64,000 bases of DNA from Hyposmocoma kahamanoa (taxonomy: Eukaryota; Arthropoda; Insecta; Lepidoptera; Cosmopterigidae): contig NW_020653200.1 of NCBI RefSeq assembly GCF_003589595.1, forward strand, positions 2,855,955-2,919,954, in the 5' to 3' direction. Position 1 is the stretch's first letter; each line of letters starts with the position of its first letter. Shown one piece after another: positions 1 to 11,652 of the stretch. The notes under the pieces were generated by a model. The model ran no database searches and was not told the origin of the DNA. It worked only from the letters and a program-made list of their open reading frames with translations. A program made the position numbers and the translations under genes.

Positions 1-1340
1 ATATAACGGTATCAATACAAACCCACTCCTTCCGTATATGAAAAATATATCATCTCCTAATTCCATAACCGCTATTTGCCATCCAACTAAATTGACTAAG
101 AAACTTATTTAAAAGAAAAAAATATCAACAGTAAGGGATCGTCGTCGTAAGGAGATGAATCAGTTAAAAGCTGTATATTTTCTAACTTAATTGCACTTGA
201 ACATGTCGATGACTGAAAGATTCACTAGCGAAGCCGTTCCGGCAGCCGCGCGCAATTTGCCCGTTATGTTATGTATACACATGTGCGCGTCACGACGCGT
301 AAGACGCGCTCACGCGGGCGTCCGTAGTAACGTGTTGCCTTGGGTTTCACGCCGTCTGTAAGACTAAATGTGATTTGAGTTGGGGGCGCCTACGAGATAC
401 TGCCCCCCGCGAGCCGGCCGCCCTGTGGCCTGATACCCCGCGCCCCTCATCCATTGCCGAACGGCAATGGCCTGCCTGCCAATACTATGATCCTTTGCTC
501 TTGCGTTTAAATTCCACTCAGCTCTAGTCAGATGTGACCTATAATAACAGGTGCGTTTGATTTAAAACGAACGTTAGGCTTTACATCGCCTTAACAATTT
601 CATACACTTTTATTGTAGGTGAGATAGAGAAAGTTGTTAACGCACCTCATCAATAGTAAGAACTGATGTTACTTTACAGTTCAAGGCCATCTTGTACTTT
701 ACCTACAATTCTGTAAATAGCCACCAGCTGCGTACCTACTATTAAAAGCGCCTACTTGGTGTAGTATTGTGTTGTCGTCAGTGTTTATTCTGCTGTGGTA
801 CCTACCTCATTCAAAAAGTAAAGAGTGACAAATTTGTAGATTCGTATAAATTTTAGAATTGTATTAATTAATTTGTTTCACCAGTTGATGGCACATCTTT
901 TTTTCAGTTGAATTTACTCTACATAACCTTGGACTAAAATATAGAGCACCCACGATACCTTAAAGTTTTTTTAAAGAAATTGAAACATGTTAATATAACT
1001 ATTAGGTCATACAAAAACAATATTTGCTGGTCACCCTTTGCCTTAATTACTGCAGAAAAAAAGCAAAAGTACTTTAGGTAGAGAGCTGACAAGTCGTTTT
1101 ACAGTTTTCAGGACATATAGCGTTTGCATCTAGGCACTGGCGGAATTTTAGTGCTTCCTTATGTCGCGGCCACGAAAATATCGCCACTCTTGAAGCGTTA
1201 TTCGCTGAGAGCGTTAATTCACGGCGACTTATAGTAGTGATGCATGTGCGTGATTGCATCGATACAAACGCGCGAATCGTATAAATCCCACGTAAGTTGT
1301 TGTAAGGCAAAATACATTTTTTGCTTTTTAACTTATATAT
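1..1340. other. No gene recognised; GC-rich patch
   Basis: I see no supportable coding exon or known repeat here. Positions about 230-460 are clearly richer in G, C and CpG than the AT-rich flanks, which in an insect genome could mark a promoter or a decayed mobile element. Short open frames in the stretch have no recognisable motif. Confidence 0.3.
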
Positions 1341-1349
1341 ATCCTATAG

Positions 1350-1574
1350 GAAATAAACTATTTTCCCAGATTTAAATCGCGTCTATTTGTTTTTTCAAAC
1401 AAACCGACGTTTCGGGCCCTTTGCAGGCCCCATGGTCACGATCCCATAGTCAACCGTGACCATGGAACCTGTAAAGGGCACGAAACGTCGGTTTGTTTGA
1501 AAAAACAATTATACGCGATTTAAATCCGGAAAAATAGTTACATTTCCTATGTGTAACAATAGCGAAAACCTAAG
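1350..1574. mobile_element. Palindromic Penelope-like relic (copy a)
   Basis: Two arms of about 95 bases are inverted copies of each other. The left arm begins GGAAATAAACTATTTTCCC and the right arm carries its reverse complement, then a unique tail ending GCGAAAACCTAAG. The arm core (CCTGTAAAGGGC, then CGAAACGTCGG) recurs beside the GIY-YIG remnant near 7.6 kb, so I read these arms as Penelope pseudo-LTRs. The core resembles a hammerhead ribozyme (CUG, a short stem, GAAAC), but the CUGAUGA box reads CUGUAAA, so activity is unlikely. No coding sequence remains. Four related copies lie in the window. Confidence 0.7.
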
Positions 1575-2270
1575 TACTCGTTATGTCTACTTTTTTATGT
1601 AAATTGTAAGAAGTCCCTTGAAGAAAGTCCCTTAATGTTATGTTTACTCTCAAACATGGTACCTGTCATATACATAAGAAAATGGTCATAATATTTAAGT
1701 TAAAAAGCAAAAAATGGTATTTTGACTTGCAACAACATTACGTTGTAACGGAACCTTACAACGTAATTAAAAGTATTAAAAATTTAACACAAATATTTCT
1801 CCAACAAATATATCGCACTGCTATTACAATAGTGTTATAACTCAAAATATGTGAAATCCAAGATTTATACTATTGCAGCATGTAAAATTTAATTCTCTAC
1901 ATGTCAATAAAACCGTCGTAGGGAAATTTGAAAAAAAAAAAACAATTAAATTATAATGTGTATTTAACTCAAAATGAGACAAAATGTTCGTGAACTAAGT
2001 TCTGGACACTTACTCAAAAATATTAAATTATTTTATCCTTTTTAGTTGTAAATATATTTGGCAAGTAGGATTATTTAGATGTCTGTAATAAACTTTAAGT
2101 TATATATATTTTTTAATAACCTTTCATGAGAAGTGAGTAATTCGTTTTTCATCGATTCTATAAAAATACACTTTTTGAGTTAATACACTGTTGTGTTAAT
2201 AGTGCGATTACATATTTTTTAAATAATAATTGATTACAAAACATTAAAACCACCATAGACAAAGTTTGTT
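1575..2270. other. AT-rich sequence, nothing recognised
   Basis: Very AT-rich sequence. The 66-codon frame at 1640-1840 has no motif and the base composition of its surroundings, so I do not call it a gene. Confidence 0.3.
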
Positions 2271-2279
2271 AAAACTATG

Positions 2280-2535
2280 GCAGCGTACATCGCATTTTTG
2301 AATGATGAGGGACGCAGAGAGGTGGGCACGGGAAACCGATACCGGCGCCGGCGCCCGCCTGCAGACAGCGCTTCAACGTCCTCATAGTCAGTATACGCTC
2401 GGCTTGGCCGCGCTCACGATGTAAAAATTCCGTTACGTAATTGTAAAAAATATTTTTTTACTGTAAAAATAATTCTTCTTCTTCCAATCACATTTAACGT
2501 ACGTAAAAGTTGTGAAAGTGAAAGTTCCCGCTTCA
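2280..2535 (+). promoter_or_regulatory. Possible promoter and non-coding first exon
   Basis: A GC-rich, CpG-containing block (about 2320-2420) is followed by AT-rich sequence and then CTTCAGGGTAAGTTG at about 2531, a good splice donor. This is what an insect housekeeping promoter with a 5' untranslated exon looks like. No downstream exon could be linked to it, so it may be chance. Confidence 0.25.
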
Positions 2536-2879
2536 GGGTAAGTTGAATCACACACAAAACACTTGTAACGCTTTTGTTTGCTAATTTTCATGTTTTGTAT
2601 TGTACCAAATTGTACTATGTCGATATTGCAGCTCTTTCTTTGATTATATAGACATGTGTAATGTAAATTTGAACCATAGTACCATACGGTTTGAGAAATT
2701 TTGAAGATTACATCATCAAAGTTTCAAAAATTAACGAATAAATTTAATTGCTTAAAATTGTATTTTTTCACCAGACGTTGTTTCCTTTGGCTTATTTAGT
2801 TTTTATTATTTTCTAACAATAAGCAAACGTCTCGGCCTTCAGCCTTACTACCTAAGTTCTTTTTTTTAAATCTATTTTT

Positions 2880-3275
2880 ACACAATTTAAACTGCAACTC
2901 CGTTCTGGTTGCGCCATCGACAATTGCTAATATGTAGGTGCTCCCCTAATTTTCTTTTGCCGTCTGTGGGCTTTCAGAACGGAGGCAAAAGGATTATTAC
3001 TACCAGTTGGTTGTCCGTTACAGGAATTACCTTCGGAGTGAATTACCTTCGGAGTGAATCATCTTCGGAGTGAAATATCTTCGGGTTGGCAGTTACTACC
3101 TTGCTGAGCTTCTTCCGGGCTCATAGCTTGACTACGTCCGGACTAGGAACACATCCGCTGAACGGCATTTGCTGCTCGTCCTGTGACCCTTCTTCTGCGC
3201 CGGCAAATCTACTGGGGAGTACCATACTCGGAAGCGGAAAACCTAAGGTCTTAAGGCACGATACCACGACCCGTT
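2880..3275 (+). repeat. GC-richer repeat fragment with a fourfold 17-bp tandem array
   Basis: Positions 3024-3085 hold four imperfect copies of a 17-base unit (GAATTACCTTCGGAGTG and variants). They are followed by a 63-codon frame (3086-3277) rich in S, P, T and G. The abrupt change in composition against the AT-rich flanks suggests a transposon end, perhaps a LINE, but I cannot name the family. A short host exon is possible but has no supporting splice sites. Confidence 0.4.
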
Positions 3276-3289
3276 AAACCTAAATTCAT

Positions 3290-4830
3290 GTACCTTTTTT
3301 TAAATTTACATTTTAAATTGTTTTTTTTTTTATTATTATAATTAATTCAATTTTCGGATTTCTTGGTTTAATTTTCTACCCTCATAGGGAAAATAAAACT
3401 AGGGAATCGAACCCGGTACAACGTGGGAGGTATCGGTTTGTATCGGTGCAGTCGCGCGTTTGCATCGCTGCTTAAAATCACCGTGTGTAACCGCTCTTAG
3501 GGTTCATTGTGTCGCGCCTTATTTTGCGCTTTAATAAACCTCATAAATCTTCAGCGGTTTCAGGTTCAGCGACAGGGCAGGTCAATCGAGAAGTACAGAG
3601 ATAGTTATTCGAAACCATGCCATTCTATTACTATGGGATACTGTAGTAGCGAATTGCTCAAAGAATACTAAAGAGATCGGTGTGAATTTTTCACATTCCT
3701 ATGATTTCCCTAGCTCATGCAGAATCAGCGTACGTTGTTTTACATTAAGGTCACTTCTTTCGAGGCACATTAGAGAGATATCAACAAATTAAAAGTGTAC
3801 TGAACTGAGAAACAAATACTAAAATGAGAAAATAACAAACTTCATTGTGTTCAACCTTGTGTTGTGGTGTGGGGGTCATTGTTATAAACCTTAGATTTAG
3901 ATTAGATTAGATGCCGAAAAATATATTCTTAAACAGTAGGGCCTGTTTGCAGCACGTTCATAATTTATAGCGTACTACTTTTTTATGATAGAATAAGTGC
4001 GCATTCGACCTCCAACGCACCTGATGGAATGTACTTTCTTTCACTTTTTGGCAAGGCTGTATTTCATTTATTTTCATATCTAAACAATACTCTCAATAAA
4101 AGCAACAATAGCATACATTCAACTTTCACACACGCACTTTCGAACCAGTTTCAAAATGAATAGTTGTATTTTGCTGGTTTTTGGATGACAAGGTATTTGT
4201 GCATTCGTGAGCTGTATATTATAAAGTGAGAGTTGATGTATGCTCGGCGTAGTCAATTGTATCAACTACTCGAATGAGAGACTTATAGTACCACAAATGT
4301 AAGACCTATAGCATAGGTGGCGCGAACTGGTAGCGCGAATTTTCTGGAAACCCGGAGAATCAATAGGAAAAGGACAGAAGGTTTAATTTTAGTAAGTAGG
4401 TGGCGCAATTTTTAACAATGAATACAAATGCGGGGATAAATAGACACCTTCACGGGAAACTTGTTTTATCCTGGACAAGAGTCGGATTTTTAGATAGATC
4501 TCTGAAAATCTACCATCACGTAAAGGGCGTCAGATGCTAGCCTATTTTCAGTACTAACAAAGGTCTTATTTTTCCTTTTTCACGGTGCTACGCATTCGTG
4601 CCTGGAAATATGTTTGTTTTTTGACAATTATACACAGTAGAGCGCGTATTTTTTTTTTTCATAGACTTGGAATGGTGACCTTTGACCTCTATTATTTCAA
4701 TTCACTGCTCGAAATTTGAATATAAGATTAAAATTATTGTTGAACTACTTAGCTTCGCTTCACTAGTAAAATAATAATTTGAGTTTAACACGATCACATC
4801 AGTCCATGAATCCACCTGGAGTTGCAACTA
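3290..4830. other. Intergenic, nothing recognised
   Basis: AT-rich sequence with homopolymer runs. No frame of useful length, tRNA or repeat boundary was seen. GC-richer patches near 3420-3500 and 4310-4380 have no recognisable motif. Confidence 0.3.
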
Positions 4831-4832
4831 CA

Positions 4833-5033
4833 TACTCTGCCGCAGTTAATTGAAAGGGCGCTTGTGACAAAATCTCAAAAACGAGAAAATAATGTTTAAA
4901 GAAATATATTTAAATATTTAAAGAAATGAAATTAAAATATATCAACTTTTCTCTTGCGGTAACTTCATACTAACTACCAATTGTTTTGGAAAAATGTCTC
5001 ATTTTCGCCCTTTCAATTAAAGGCGGCAGTACT
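4833..5033. mobile_element. MITE, 200-bp copy of the GCCGC-AATTGAAAGGGCG family
   Basis: The ends are inverted repeats. The left end reads CTGCCGCAGTTAATTGAAAG and the right end reads as the reverse complement of CTGCCGCCTTTAATTGAAAG. Both continue into GGCG. The interior is AT-rich and non-coding. A second copy with the same ends and interior lies at 62734-62975, which confirms a dispersed family. The autonomous partner is not visible. Confidence 0.7.
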
Positions 5034-5039
5034 ACTTTA

Positions 5040-5460
5040 ATGAGAAATATTTTGGTTAGTCTTGTAGATTAAGGCCCTGATATTTTTAAACTTCTGAATT
5101 GGGTAATCTTTTATAGGTGTAAATTTTCAAAAATTACAAAATAATTTGGAAATGTTACTTATGTACTTCTAATATAATATTCTTCTAATAATATAATCTT
5201 ATGTCTATTACTGTGAGAGTAAAAGACACAAATTGTGGTGGACTTACGGGGTTGACTTCGGCTTTTACATGGGGACTGTGAACGTATTAAATTGTGAATA
5301 TTAATATTATTATGCAATTATCACTTTCCATTTCTAAAAGGCAATAGTCTCATTATTTTCGATTTACCTTTTTGAACAGTGTAATAAGTACCAGATTGAA
5401 AACTTGATTTCTTAAAATAAAGAAGTTTTAGTTATGTTTAAGTTTTAGTCAAAGTTGAAT
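5040..5460. other. Intergenic, nothing recognised
   Basis: AT-rich spacer between the MITE and the SINE. No coding or structural signal seen. Confidence 0.3.
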
Positions 5461-5467
5461 GAAGATA

Positions 5468-5668
5468 GACTGCCTCTGTGGCCGAACGGTTACCATGCCG
5501 GACTGCCACGCAGAGGTCCCAGGTTCGATTCCCGGGCCGGGAGAAATATTTATATGGCCTACATTTATTTCTCTCGTGAGTTTGGGTGTAATTTGTGGTT
5601 GTCTATGTGTGTGTCCATAGCACCCGCGACACAGGGATTCCCTAGTGCGGGGCTATGTTGAGTATGTG
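5468..5668 (+). repeat. tRNA-derived SINE (copy 1)
   Basis: The first 75 bases resemble a tRNA gene, with an A box (TGGCCGAACGG) and a B box (GGTTCGATTCC) at normal spacing, so an internal RNA polymerase III promoter. A non-tRNA body of about 120 bases follows, ending in CACAGGGATTCCCTAGTGCGG and a GGGCTATGTTGAG tail. A full second copy lies inverted at 12290-12490, so this is a dispersed SINE and not a functional tRNA gene. Confidence 0.8.
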
Positions 5669-5774
5669 CGTACTTTCATACATTTCACTCACGTAGCGCT
5701 ACAGCAAAAAAACCGTTAAAACCATAATCAAAGACATGTAACAAAAGTATTGAGAAATTCGTGAGGTCTGCTGA

Positions 5775-5850
5775 CTCGATCTGTATCTCAGATGGTAGAG
5801 CGGTTGCCCGATTGGCATGCAGACAGATGGTAGTGTCCAATCAGATCGAA
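5775..5850 (+). repeat. Degenerate tRNA-like sequence
   Basis: ATCTCAGATGGTAGAGCGG at about 5791 matches a tRNA D-arm and A box well. The expected B box is degraded (GGTAGTGTCCAATC), and the acceptor stem does not close. It is most likely the head of an old SINE or a tRNA pseudogene. Confidence 0.35.
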
Positions 5851-6117
5851 AGATTTTTATTACTTATAAAAAGTTTTATAATGAAATTATTTTTTCCGAT
5901 CTAAAGACGCGTATATTTGTATTTTCAAATAAAATATACCCGCTCATTCACATCACAGTTGAGGGAGATGGTATTAATTATCAACTCGTTATGTCTAATG
6001 ATATGCGAGTATATTTCCAATGCATACAATAAACAAATGAGAATGTAAACATAGAGTAGCAGAGTATATCCATAAATTGACCTATGATTAAACCGAGAAC
6101 TTATTAAGTTTTTTTTT

Positions 6118-6395
6118 AAAGTGAAGTGACGGTACGAACAAGTCGTGCACCTGATGGTAAGGTACACGCCTGCCCATAACGGTTACAGTGCCACTCAGAG
6201 CTTTAAATTGCAAATATCCGAGAGGCACTGCCATTGCGCAAGTCACCCTGAGACATAAGTTGACAAGCCCTAATACCAGTCCTCAACAACAAGACGATAA
6301 TGCTTACATTACTGCTTGGAGGCAGAAATAAGTAAGGTGGCAGTATGTACTTCCCTGGACGAACTCTTTCGCAAGGGGGTCTACTGCAATTAAAA
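6118..6395 (+). repeat. Dispersed 230-280-bp repeat (copy 1 of 5)
   Basis: The copy begins near GTACGAACAAGTCGTGCACC and ends near TTCCCTGGACGAACTC. Clear relatives occur at 15155-15440 and 51070-51240 on this strand, and at 24660-24890 and 38225-38445 on the other. The shared core includes GCGCCTGATGGTAAGCGACA and GCCACTCAGAGC. It does not code for protein. It could be a non-autonomous element or a LINE 3' end. The sequence from here to about 6890 shows nothing I can name. Confidence 0.65.
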
Positions 6396-6898
6396 GAACT
6401 CGTAAATTTTCAGAAACAGTTTAAATATTTGTGTACAAAGGCGAGCTTATCCCATAAAGAGATTTTTTCCAACTAACCTTTGAAAATCTGAGAGGAAAGT
6501 TGGTTTTTGGGGTGGCACTAAAAATAAATAAGTAAAGAAATGAAATATACTATACTCAATAAATACACAGATAAATTTAATAAATCAAATGTACATACGA
6601 ATATATATATATTAAGTAAGTAATATTATGTATGGTTCATTGCCACAGGAATTCTGTTTAAGAAGTTACAATTTCTTCACATTTAAGATGCTGTAGCTCC
6701 CAACAGGCATATGAGTTGATGATTCAATATAATATCAAATTATCTAAGCTCTTGAACCTATTTTCAAGTTTTTAAGTATATCGAGTGGCTTCCCGAAATA
6801 ATGGCCTGTCACGAAAATATAATTCATTAAAATTGTGGCGTATCTGGAGCGCAAAGCTTACTGAAAGCTCTCGGCTCGATGTTTTCACTTGATTATTT

Positions 6899-7160
6899 TT
6901 AACCGACTTCAAAAAAGGAGGAGGCTCTCAATTTGACTGTTTTTTTGTATGTATGTTACGCGATATTTATGAACCTAGTTTGTTGATTCTTTTTTGTTGG
7001 AAAGAGGGGTGTACCTCAGTAGGGGTGCTGTTTAAATTTGAAGAAAATATTCCTTTCGCTTTCGCACACTTGCGCTTTCGCACACTTTCCGGTAACCGAT
7101 TTCAATAAAACTTTGTAAATGCCTAGATGCAATTCCACGAATTTTGTGGTCGGTTTTTTA
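6899..7160 (+). repeat. Dispersed repeat with AACCGACTTC ends (copy 1 of 3)
   Basis: It begins TTAACCGACTTCAAAAAAGG and ends GGTCGGTTTTTTAG, so the outer few bases form a short inverted repeat. Diverged reverse-orientation copies are recognisable at about 14880-15080 and 41455-41580 by the segment around TTGTTGGAAAGAGG. It is non-coding. From 7165 to 7550 the sequence is AT-rich with nothing recognised. Confidence 0.6.
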
Positions 7161-7671
7161 GTACACTGAGATTTATAACATATGGATTATTTTATCCAAT
7201 GAACTGCGCTTTTATTTAATTTTCGATTCAATTTATTTATCCGTACTAAGTTTACAAAGTTCTTAAATAATATAATGTTAGTTAATAACATATAGGACCT
7301 AAGATCATTAGTATAATAATTATAATATTATTATTTTACCCCGGCATAGCAAAGAAGGGCGGAGGGTACCCATTTCATACAACAATCTCTAAAACAATTT
7401 AAAAAATTTAAATACGCTAGCTATTATATTATGCCGTATAGACTGGACAGTGCCTTACAGAGACATTGGGTATCGGCTGTTATAAATCCTAAATATGTAT
7501 ATTTTAGTTATTAATTTTGATTTCTTTATGTATGTATTATTTATATTGAGTTCTTAGGTTTTCGCGATTGTACGCGTATATTTGTTTTTTCAAGCAAACC
7601 GAAGTTTCGGGCCCTTTACAGGTCCCATGGTCACGGTTGACTGAGGTGTTAGGTGGTGCCGCAGGTCCGGT

Positions 7672-8182
7672 GTGAAACCACCAACAGTCGAGCGAAGACC
7701 TGCCATCTTACCTTACGTGAGAGGTGTTACAGACAAGATCGGAAGAGTCCTCAGGCGCGCATCTATCCAGACCTATTTCAAGCCCCTGAGGAAGATTTCT
7801 CAGTTCCTGGGAGCCGTGAAATGTAACATCCCCTTACAGGATGCAGAAGTTTACAAGCTTGACTGTGAATGCGGTCTCTCTTATATTGGACAAACAAAGC
7901 GAAGTATTTGTACCCGCGTCAAAGAACATATAGCTGATGTCAAACACCGTCGCGTAAACAAGTCTGCAGTCTGCGAGCATGTCATGGATAAACTTACTTA
8001 CACATTCAATGAAATTTGACAAACCCCAGATCCTTGCAAAAGAAGTCCGTTATCTACCCAGGATGCTGCGAGAGGCCGTTGAAATTGAAAAACATCCTAA
8101 TTTCAACAGGGAAGATGGTTTCTCCGTGCTACCAGTTTGGGATCCAGTATTTCCTCTAATGAAAAATCCCAAACAGACATAA
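7672..8182 (+). pseudogene. Penelope-like GIY-YIG endonuclease, frameshifted
   Basis: The first frame (7672-8019) runs from the RT-endonuclease linker (LPYVRGVTDKIGRVL) into a GIY-YIG nuclease: VYKLDCECGLSYIGQT, then SICTRVKEH with the catalytic-type arginine, and a Cys/His-rich segment (CEC...CEHV) typical of Penelope endonucleases. Near 8000 the reading moves to another frame (7979-8182), which carries the C-terminal tail (REAVEIEKHPNFNREDG...VWDPVF). The enzyme would nick target DNA for target-primed reverse transcription. With no RT and a frameshift, it is dead. Confidence 0.8.
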
Positions 8183-8435
8183 GACTGCAGTACTAATTAA
8201 TATGTTTTAGTCTATTCTCATTTCTATTAATAATTAATAATAAATTGAACTTAATAAAAATTCATTCAATAAAATAATTTGTAAAACTTAATGTAGCGTA
8301 AATTGGAATGTTTTCTTTGAAAAATTAAAAATAAGGTATGTAATTAATAATTATTGTAAGTATAGTGAAAAAATAGGGTGGTTTGCATCAATATTTGACA
8401 TAACTGGTTGAAGACTGTACCAGCTCAGTCAACCG

Positions 8436-8474
8436 CACTATGGAAAATCGAGGTCTGTTTCAGATAAAAAATCA
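8436..8474 (+). repeat. Transib left terminus, 23-RSS-like
   Basis: The heptamer-like CACTATG (8436-8442) is followed by exactly 23 bases and then AAAAAATCA (8466-8474). This matches the heptamer/23-bp spacer/A-rich nonamer plan of V(D)J recombination signals, which are thought to derive from Transib ends. Confidence 0.75.
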
Positions 8475-8823
8475 ATAACTTTCTTATTTGTTAAGATAGA
8501 CTATTGAATTTTTGCACAAGCATAGAGTATTAAATACTGCTTTAGTTAAAGTTCAGATGCTATACTTTTATAAGCGTATGTTTATTTTTGAAAAAAAAAA
8601 AAATTTAAAAATATATTTTAGAAATAGCTTTTATTTGATTACCTTAAGGACAACGCTACTTATATTATTAATAAAAAATCATGTTTAAGCTCTTATCTAT
8701 TTAATTAAGAAATTAAAAGTTATAAGATTACAAACACATATACTAAAAAAAGTTACAAAATACTAATTTAAAAGTAAAATTATGTTAGAAATGTATGTAT
8801 GTCAATGTGTATATTATGTTTTA

Positions 8824-10854
8824 TTATACTTGTTGAACTTCAGGATCCAAAATGAGTTCATTCACTTTTAAAAGATCCAGGGTATCTTCATCAAGTGCCT
8901 TCACACATTTCCTATGTTTTTCTAAGACTGGAAATGTACGGATCTGACGTGTAGAGAAGAGTATGAAATACATCCTCATTTGTAGCTGATCGAGAGCACT
9001 TCCTGGCATGATGTAGGCGAAATTTTTTATACTCCTTATTACGGGATTCTTGTGCATCTTCGGGAAGTTGACCAATAGGAATTACACCAAAATGCTTAAT
9101 GACACTTTCACCATGAATCAAAATTTTGTGTACTGAAGATGGCATGTAGTACCATTCATAATCACTTACATAAATCCTGGCAGTTTCCATGGCATATTTG
9201 CCAAATTTTTCTGCATTTATAATTACGCCTGATGAAAGAGCTTGTAAAATAATATACAACCTTTTGATCAAATTCACATCCACTCCGGTGATTTCAGAAG
9301 AACAATTTGCGCTGTGAAAAAATCGTCGAGCAGTGTTACCGTCATTGGTATTACCACTTCCTTGTCGTGGTTTGTCGATGATCAATCCTAGCTCCTCCCG
9401 AAAAAGTTTTTGTACTAAGGTTTTCTTTTCTTGCTTTTGTCTTTTCTTTTCTTCACTTGTGGCTGACCATGTCCGAAAAGAAGGATTATATGAGATATGT
9501 AATACCATTTCCATGCAACGAATCCAGACATGCAATGTGGAAAGTCCGTATTGATATGCATTTTCATTTTCTGGCCTACTAGTGACTTTAGTCAGATCAT
9601 TCATTTGCCGTGGAGTAGCTCCACAGATTGCACACGTGGATCCAGATGGTGTATCTGTTAATACTTGAGCTACTTTGCCATCTATCACAGTAGAGAAAGA
9701 GTTCGTGCTTCACATTCACTCCTTCACCTTCTTTATTAATTAATGATGGCCGCAAGGAAATTATTTGGTTCTTTATTTCATCAACAACAGCTTTAGTTTT
9801 TTCAGGAGTTTCTTTACAAAATTCTATCGATATGGGCCGACAAAAACGGACTGACGAAGGCACTGGATTTTGCCAGATTTTGGATGTCGCCAGTAAGCTC
9901 ATTGACTAATTTAATAGGCACTAACGACGTGATAAACAAATTTGCATCAGAAACAAGTTCAGACTCCTCTGGAAGTTTTTGTTTGTAGTGACTTTGACCA
10001 GATGAACCATCACATCCCCATTTACTGTATATAACTAAAAGACACAATCCATTCTTATACACCGAATCTATGGCCAAAATCCTAGCTACAGTGTGGTCCA
10101 ATAAATCTTGAAGGTTTAGTACTTTTGCTTGTGTATTTGTAAATTCTATTGCTGTAGATGGTGGATAACATGTCTGTTTGATTTCTTGTATTTTATAAAA
10201 TGGTGGGAATAGAACACAGTCTCATTCGTTTGTTAAATTCCTTAAGTATATATATTGTGCTTTCGTTAAATCTAAGTCAATGAAAGCACTCAATGCTTCT
10301 TGACCCATCAGCATTTTGCTCTCGCTTGCGTTTTCTATGAGATTCAAATATAGAGACTTTGTATCATCACGGTCAGCAAGCCTTAGTTTTTCCACGAGTT
10401 TTGCTTCTTCTTCTCCTATTGAACGTAAGCCCTGAACATAGGCATTGCAAATGTGTTCAAAGCCACATTCACTAAATAGCGCGGTATTTTTTCGTTTTTT
10501 GGTTGATTCTGATGAGTCTCCATAAGAGACAGTCTTCCGCGTTTCCCAGAAGAAGTAGATGGCGTGATGTCAGGAGTTACTTCTTCAATGCTCGGTAAGG
10601 TTATCAAATATTCAGAATCCAACCAATTTTCGTTCTTTTTTTAGAAACGAATCCTTTTTCCTGGACGCTTCTGCCCATCGTTTATTAAAGGAAGGAATGA
10701 GATTTATTTGAACATCACTGATAATAAAACACATGTTATCTTCAGAAACATGATAGTTTTCTTTTAAAACTGTTGATAGGGTTTCAAGTATTTTTCCTCC
10801 TTCAAAGTATGAGAGTAATAATTCACGCTTGGAACACTTGAAAGAATTTGACAT
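8824..10854 (-). pseudogene. RAG1/Transib-like transposase pseudogene
   Basis: Pieces in several frames read in order from 10854 down to 8824. They are: an N-terminal part (10854-10416); YPPSTAIEFT leading to LLDHTVARI (about 10150-10085); KWGCDGSSGQSHYKQ (about 10000), matching the RAG1 segment that holds catalytic D600; a linker with RFCRPISIEF; the zinc-type CAICGATPRQMND; GLSTLHVWIRC; NDGNTARRFF; MPSSVHKILIHG; and QESRNKEYKKF, matching the RAG1 segment with catalytic E962, then TNEDVFHTLLYTSDPYI. At least four frame breaks (near 10615, 10420, 10200, 9880 and 9700) and a C-terminal shift near 8930 inactivate it. The segment aligned with RAG1 around D708 has no aspartate. Family assignment rests on motif order recalled for RAG1 plus the element ends. 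Confidence 0.8.
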
Positions 10855-11613
10855 TTTGAAATTCAGTGATGATACGTAACAATCAAACGTCTGTTTAGTT
10901 TTATTATCAATTTGTAATAGCTTTATTAAATTAATTCACTCTTCTTATATAATTTTCTAATTGAGGGTAGTGTGCATTTTGTTGATTAAAGTAGTACCAC
11001 AAAATAAGTGCAATTTGTAGAATTTTAACCCTGTTATCAATAAATACCTACAATTTATTGAAATATACCGCAAACTAATCAATTCAATAGTACAACATAA
11101 GAAACCACAATAGATAGCGGTTTTCCGTTTCTTGACTTATATCGTAGTTTTCGCGATAACTTCTAAAACCGCACGTATCCGCAGCTGATTTTTATAAACG
11201 TTGTTTATGAATATCTGAGCTATAAAACAACACCAAATGTAAAGCACCGGGAGACATCGGTAACTGTCAAAAGTCTCGATGAATTTCAAATACGTACCTT
11301 TTGTTTCCCCTCACTTTTTGTATTTTTTTTTTAGAAAAATAATAAAACAATCCACAACATTATAATTGCTTTAAAATCTATATACTATGGGCTTTTTAGA
11401 AATATATATTCGCACAAGTTTTTGAAAGAAATGAAATTTAAAGTATTGAAGCGAACAGACCTGAAATAGACATTCTTACGAATTACAATTTCTCACATTA
11501 AAAAATATTTATTCCAAATGCAATTCACGCAAAATTACTGCATTATATTAAAGTACCACTCTAATACAATTAAAAAAAAATTAAAGTGCGTCAGTAACGA
11601 CTTAAGTAAAAAC

Positions 11614-11652
11614 GATTTTTGATATGCCGTTGTTCTATCATTTTCCATAGTG
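11614..11652 (-). repeat. Transib right terminus, 23-RSS-like
   Basis: Read on the minus strand it starts CACTATGGAAAAT, identical to the left end for 13 bases. After the 7-base heptamer and 23 bases comes TCAAAAATC (11622 to 11614). Both ends therefore carry a 23-spaced A-rich block, unlike the 12/23 pairing of vertebrate signals. Confidence 0.75.

Larger units (their letters stand above)
8436..11652 (-). mobile_element. Transib DNA transposon with 5-bp target duplication
   Basis: The 3217-bp element begins CACTATGGAAAAT and ends with its exact inverted copy. It is flanked on both sides by AACCG (8431-8435 and 11653-11657). The CAC start, a 5-bp GC-rich duplication and a RAG1-like transposase together define the Transib superfamily. 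The insertion lies inside a Penelope-like element and is therefore younger than it. The coding region (8824-10854, minus strand) is broken by several frameshifts, so this copy cannot make its own enzyme, although its ends look intact enough to be mobilised in trans. Confidence 0.88.

Noticed and set aside
5468..5545. Functional tRNA gene
   Set aside because: The tRNA-like head continues into a non-tRNA body and recurs with that body at 12290-12490, so it is a SINE.
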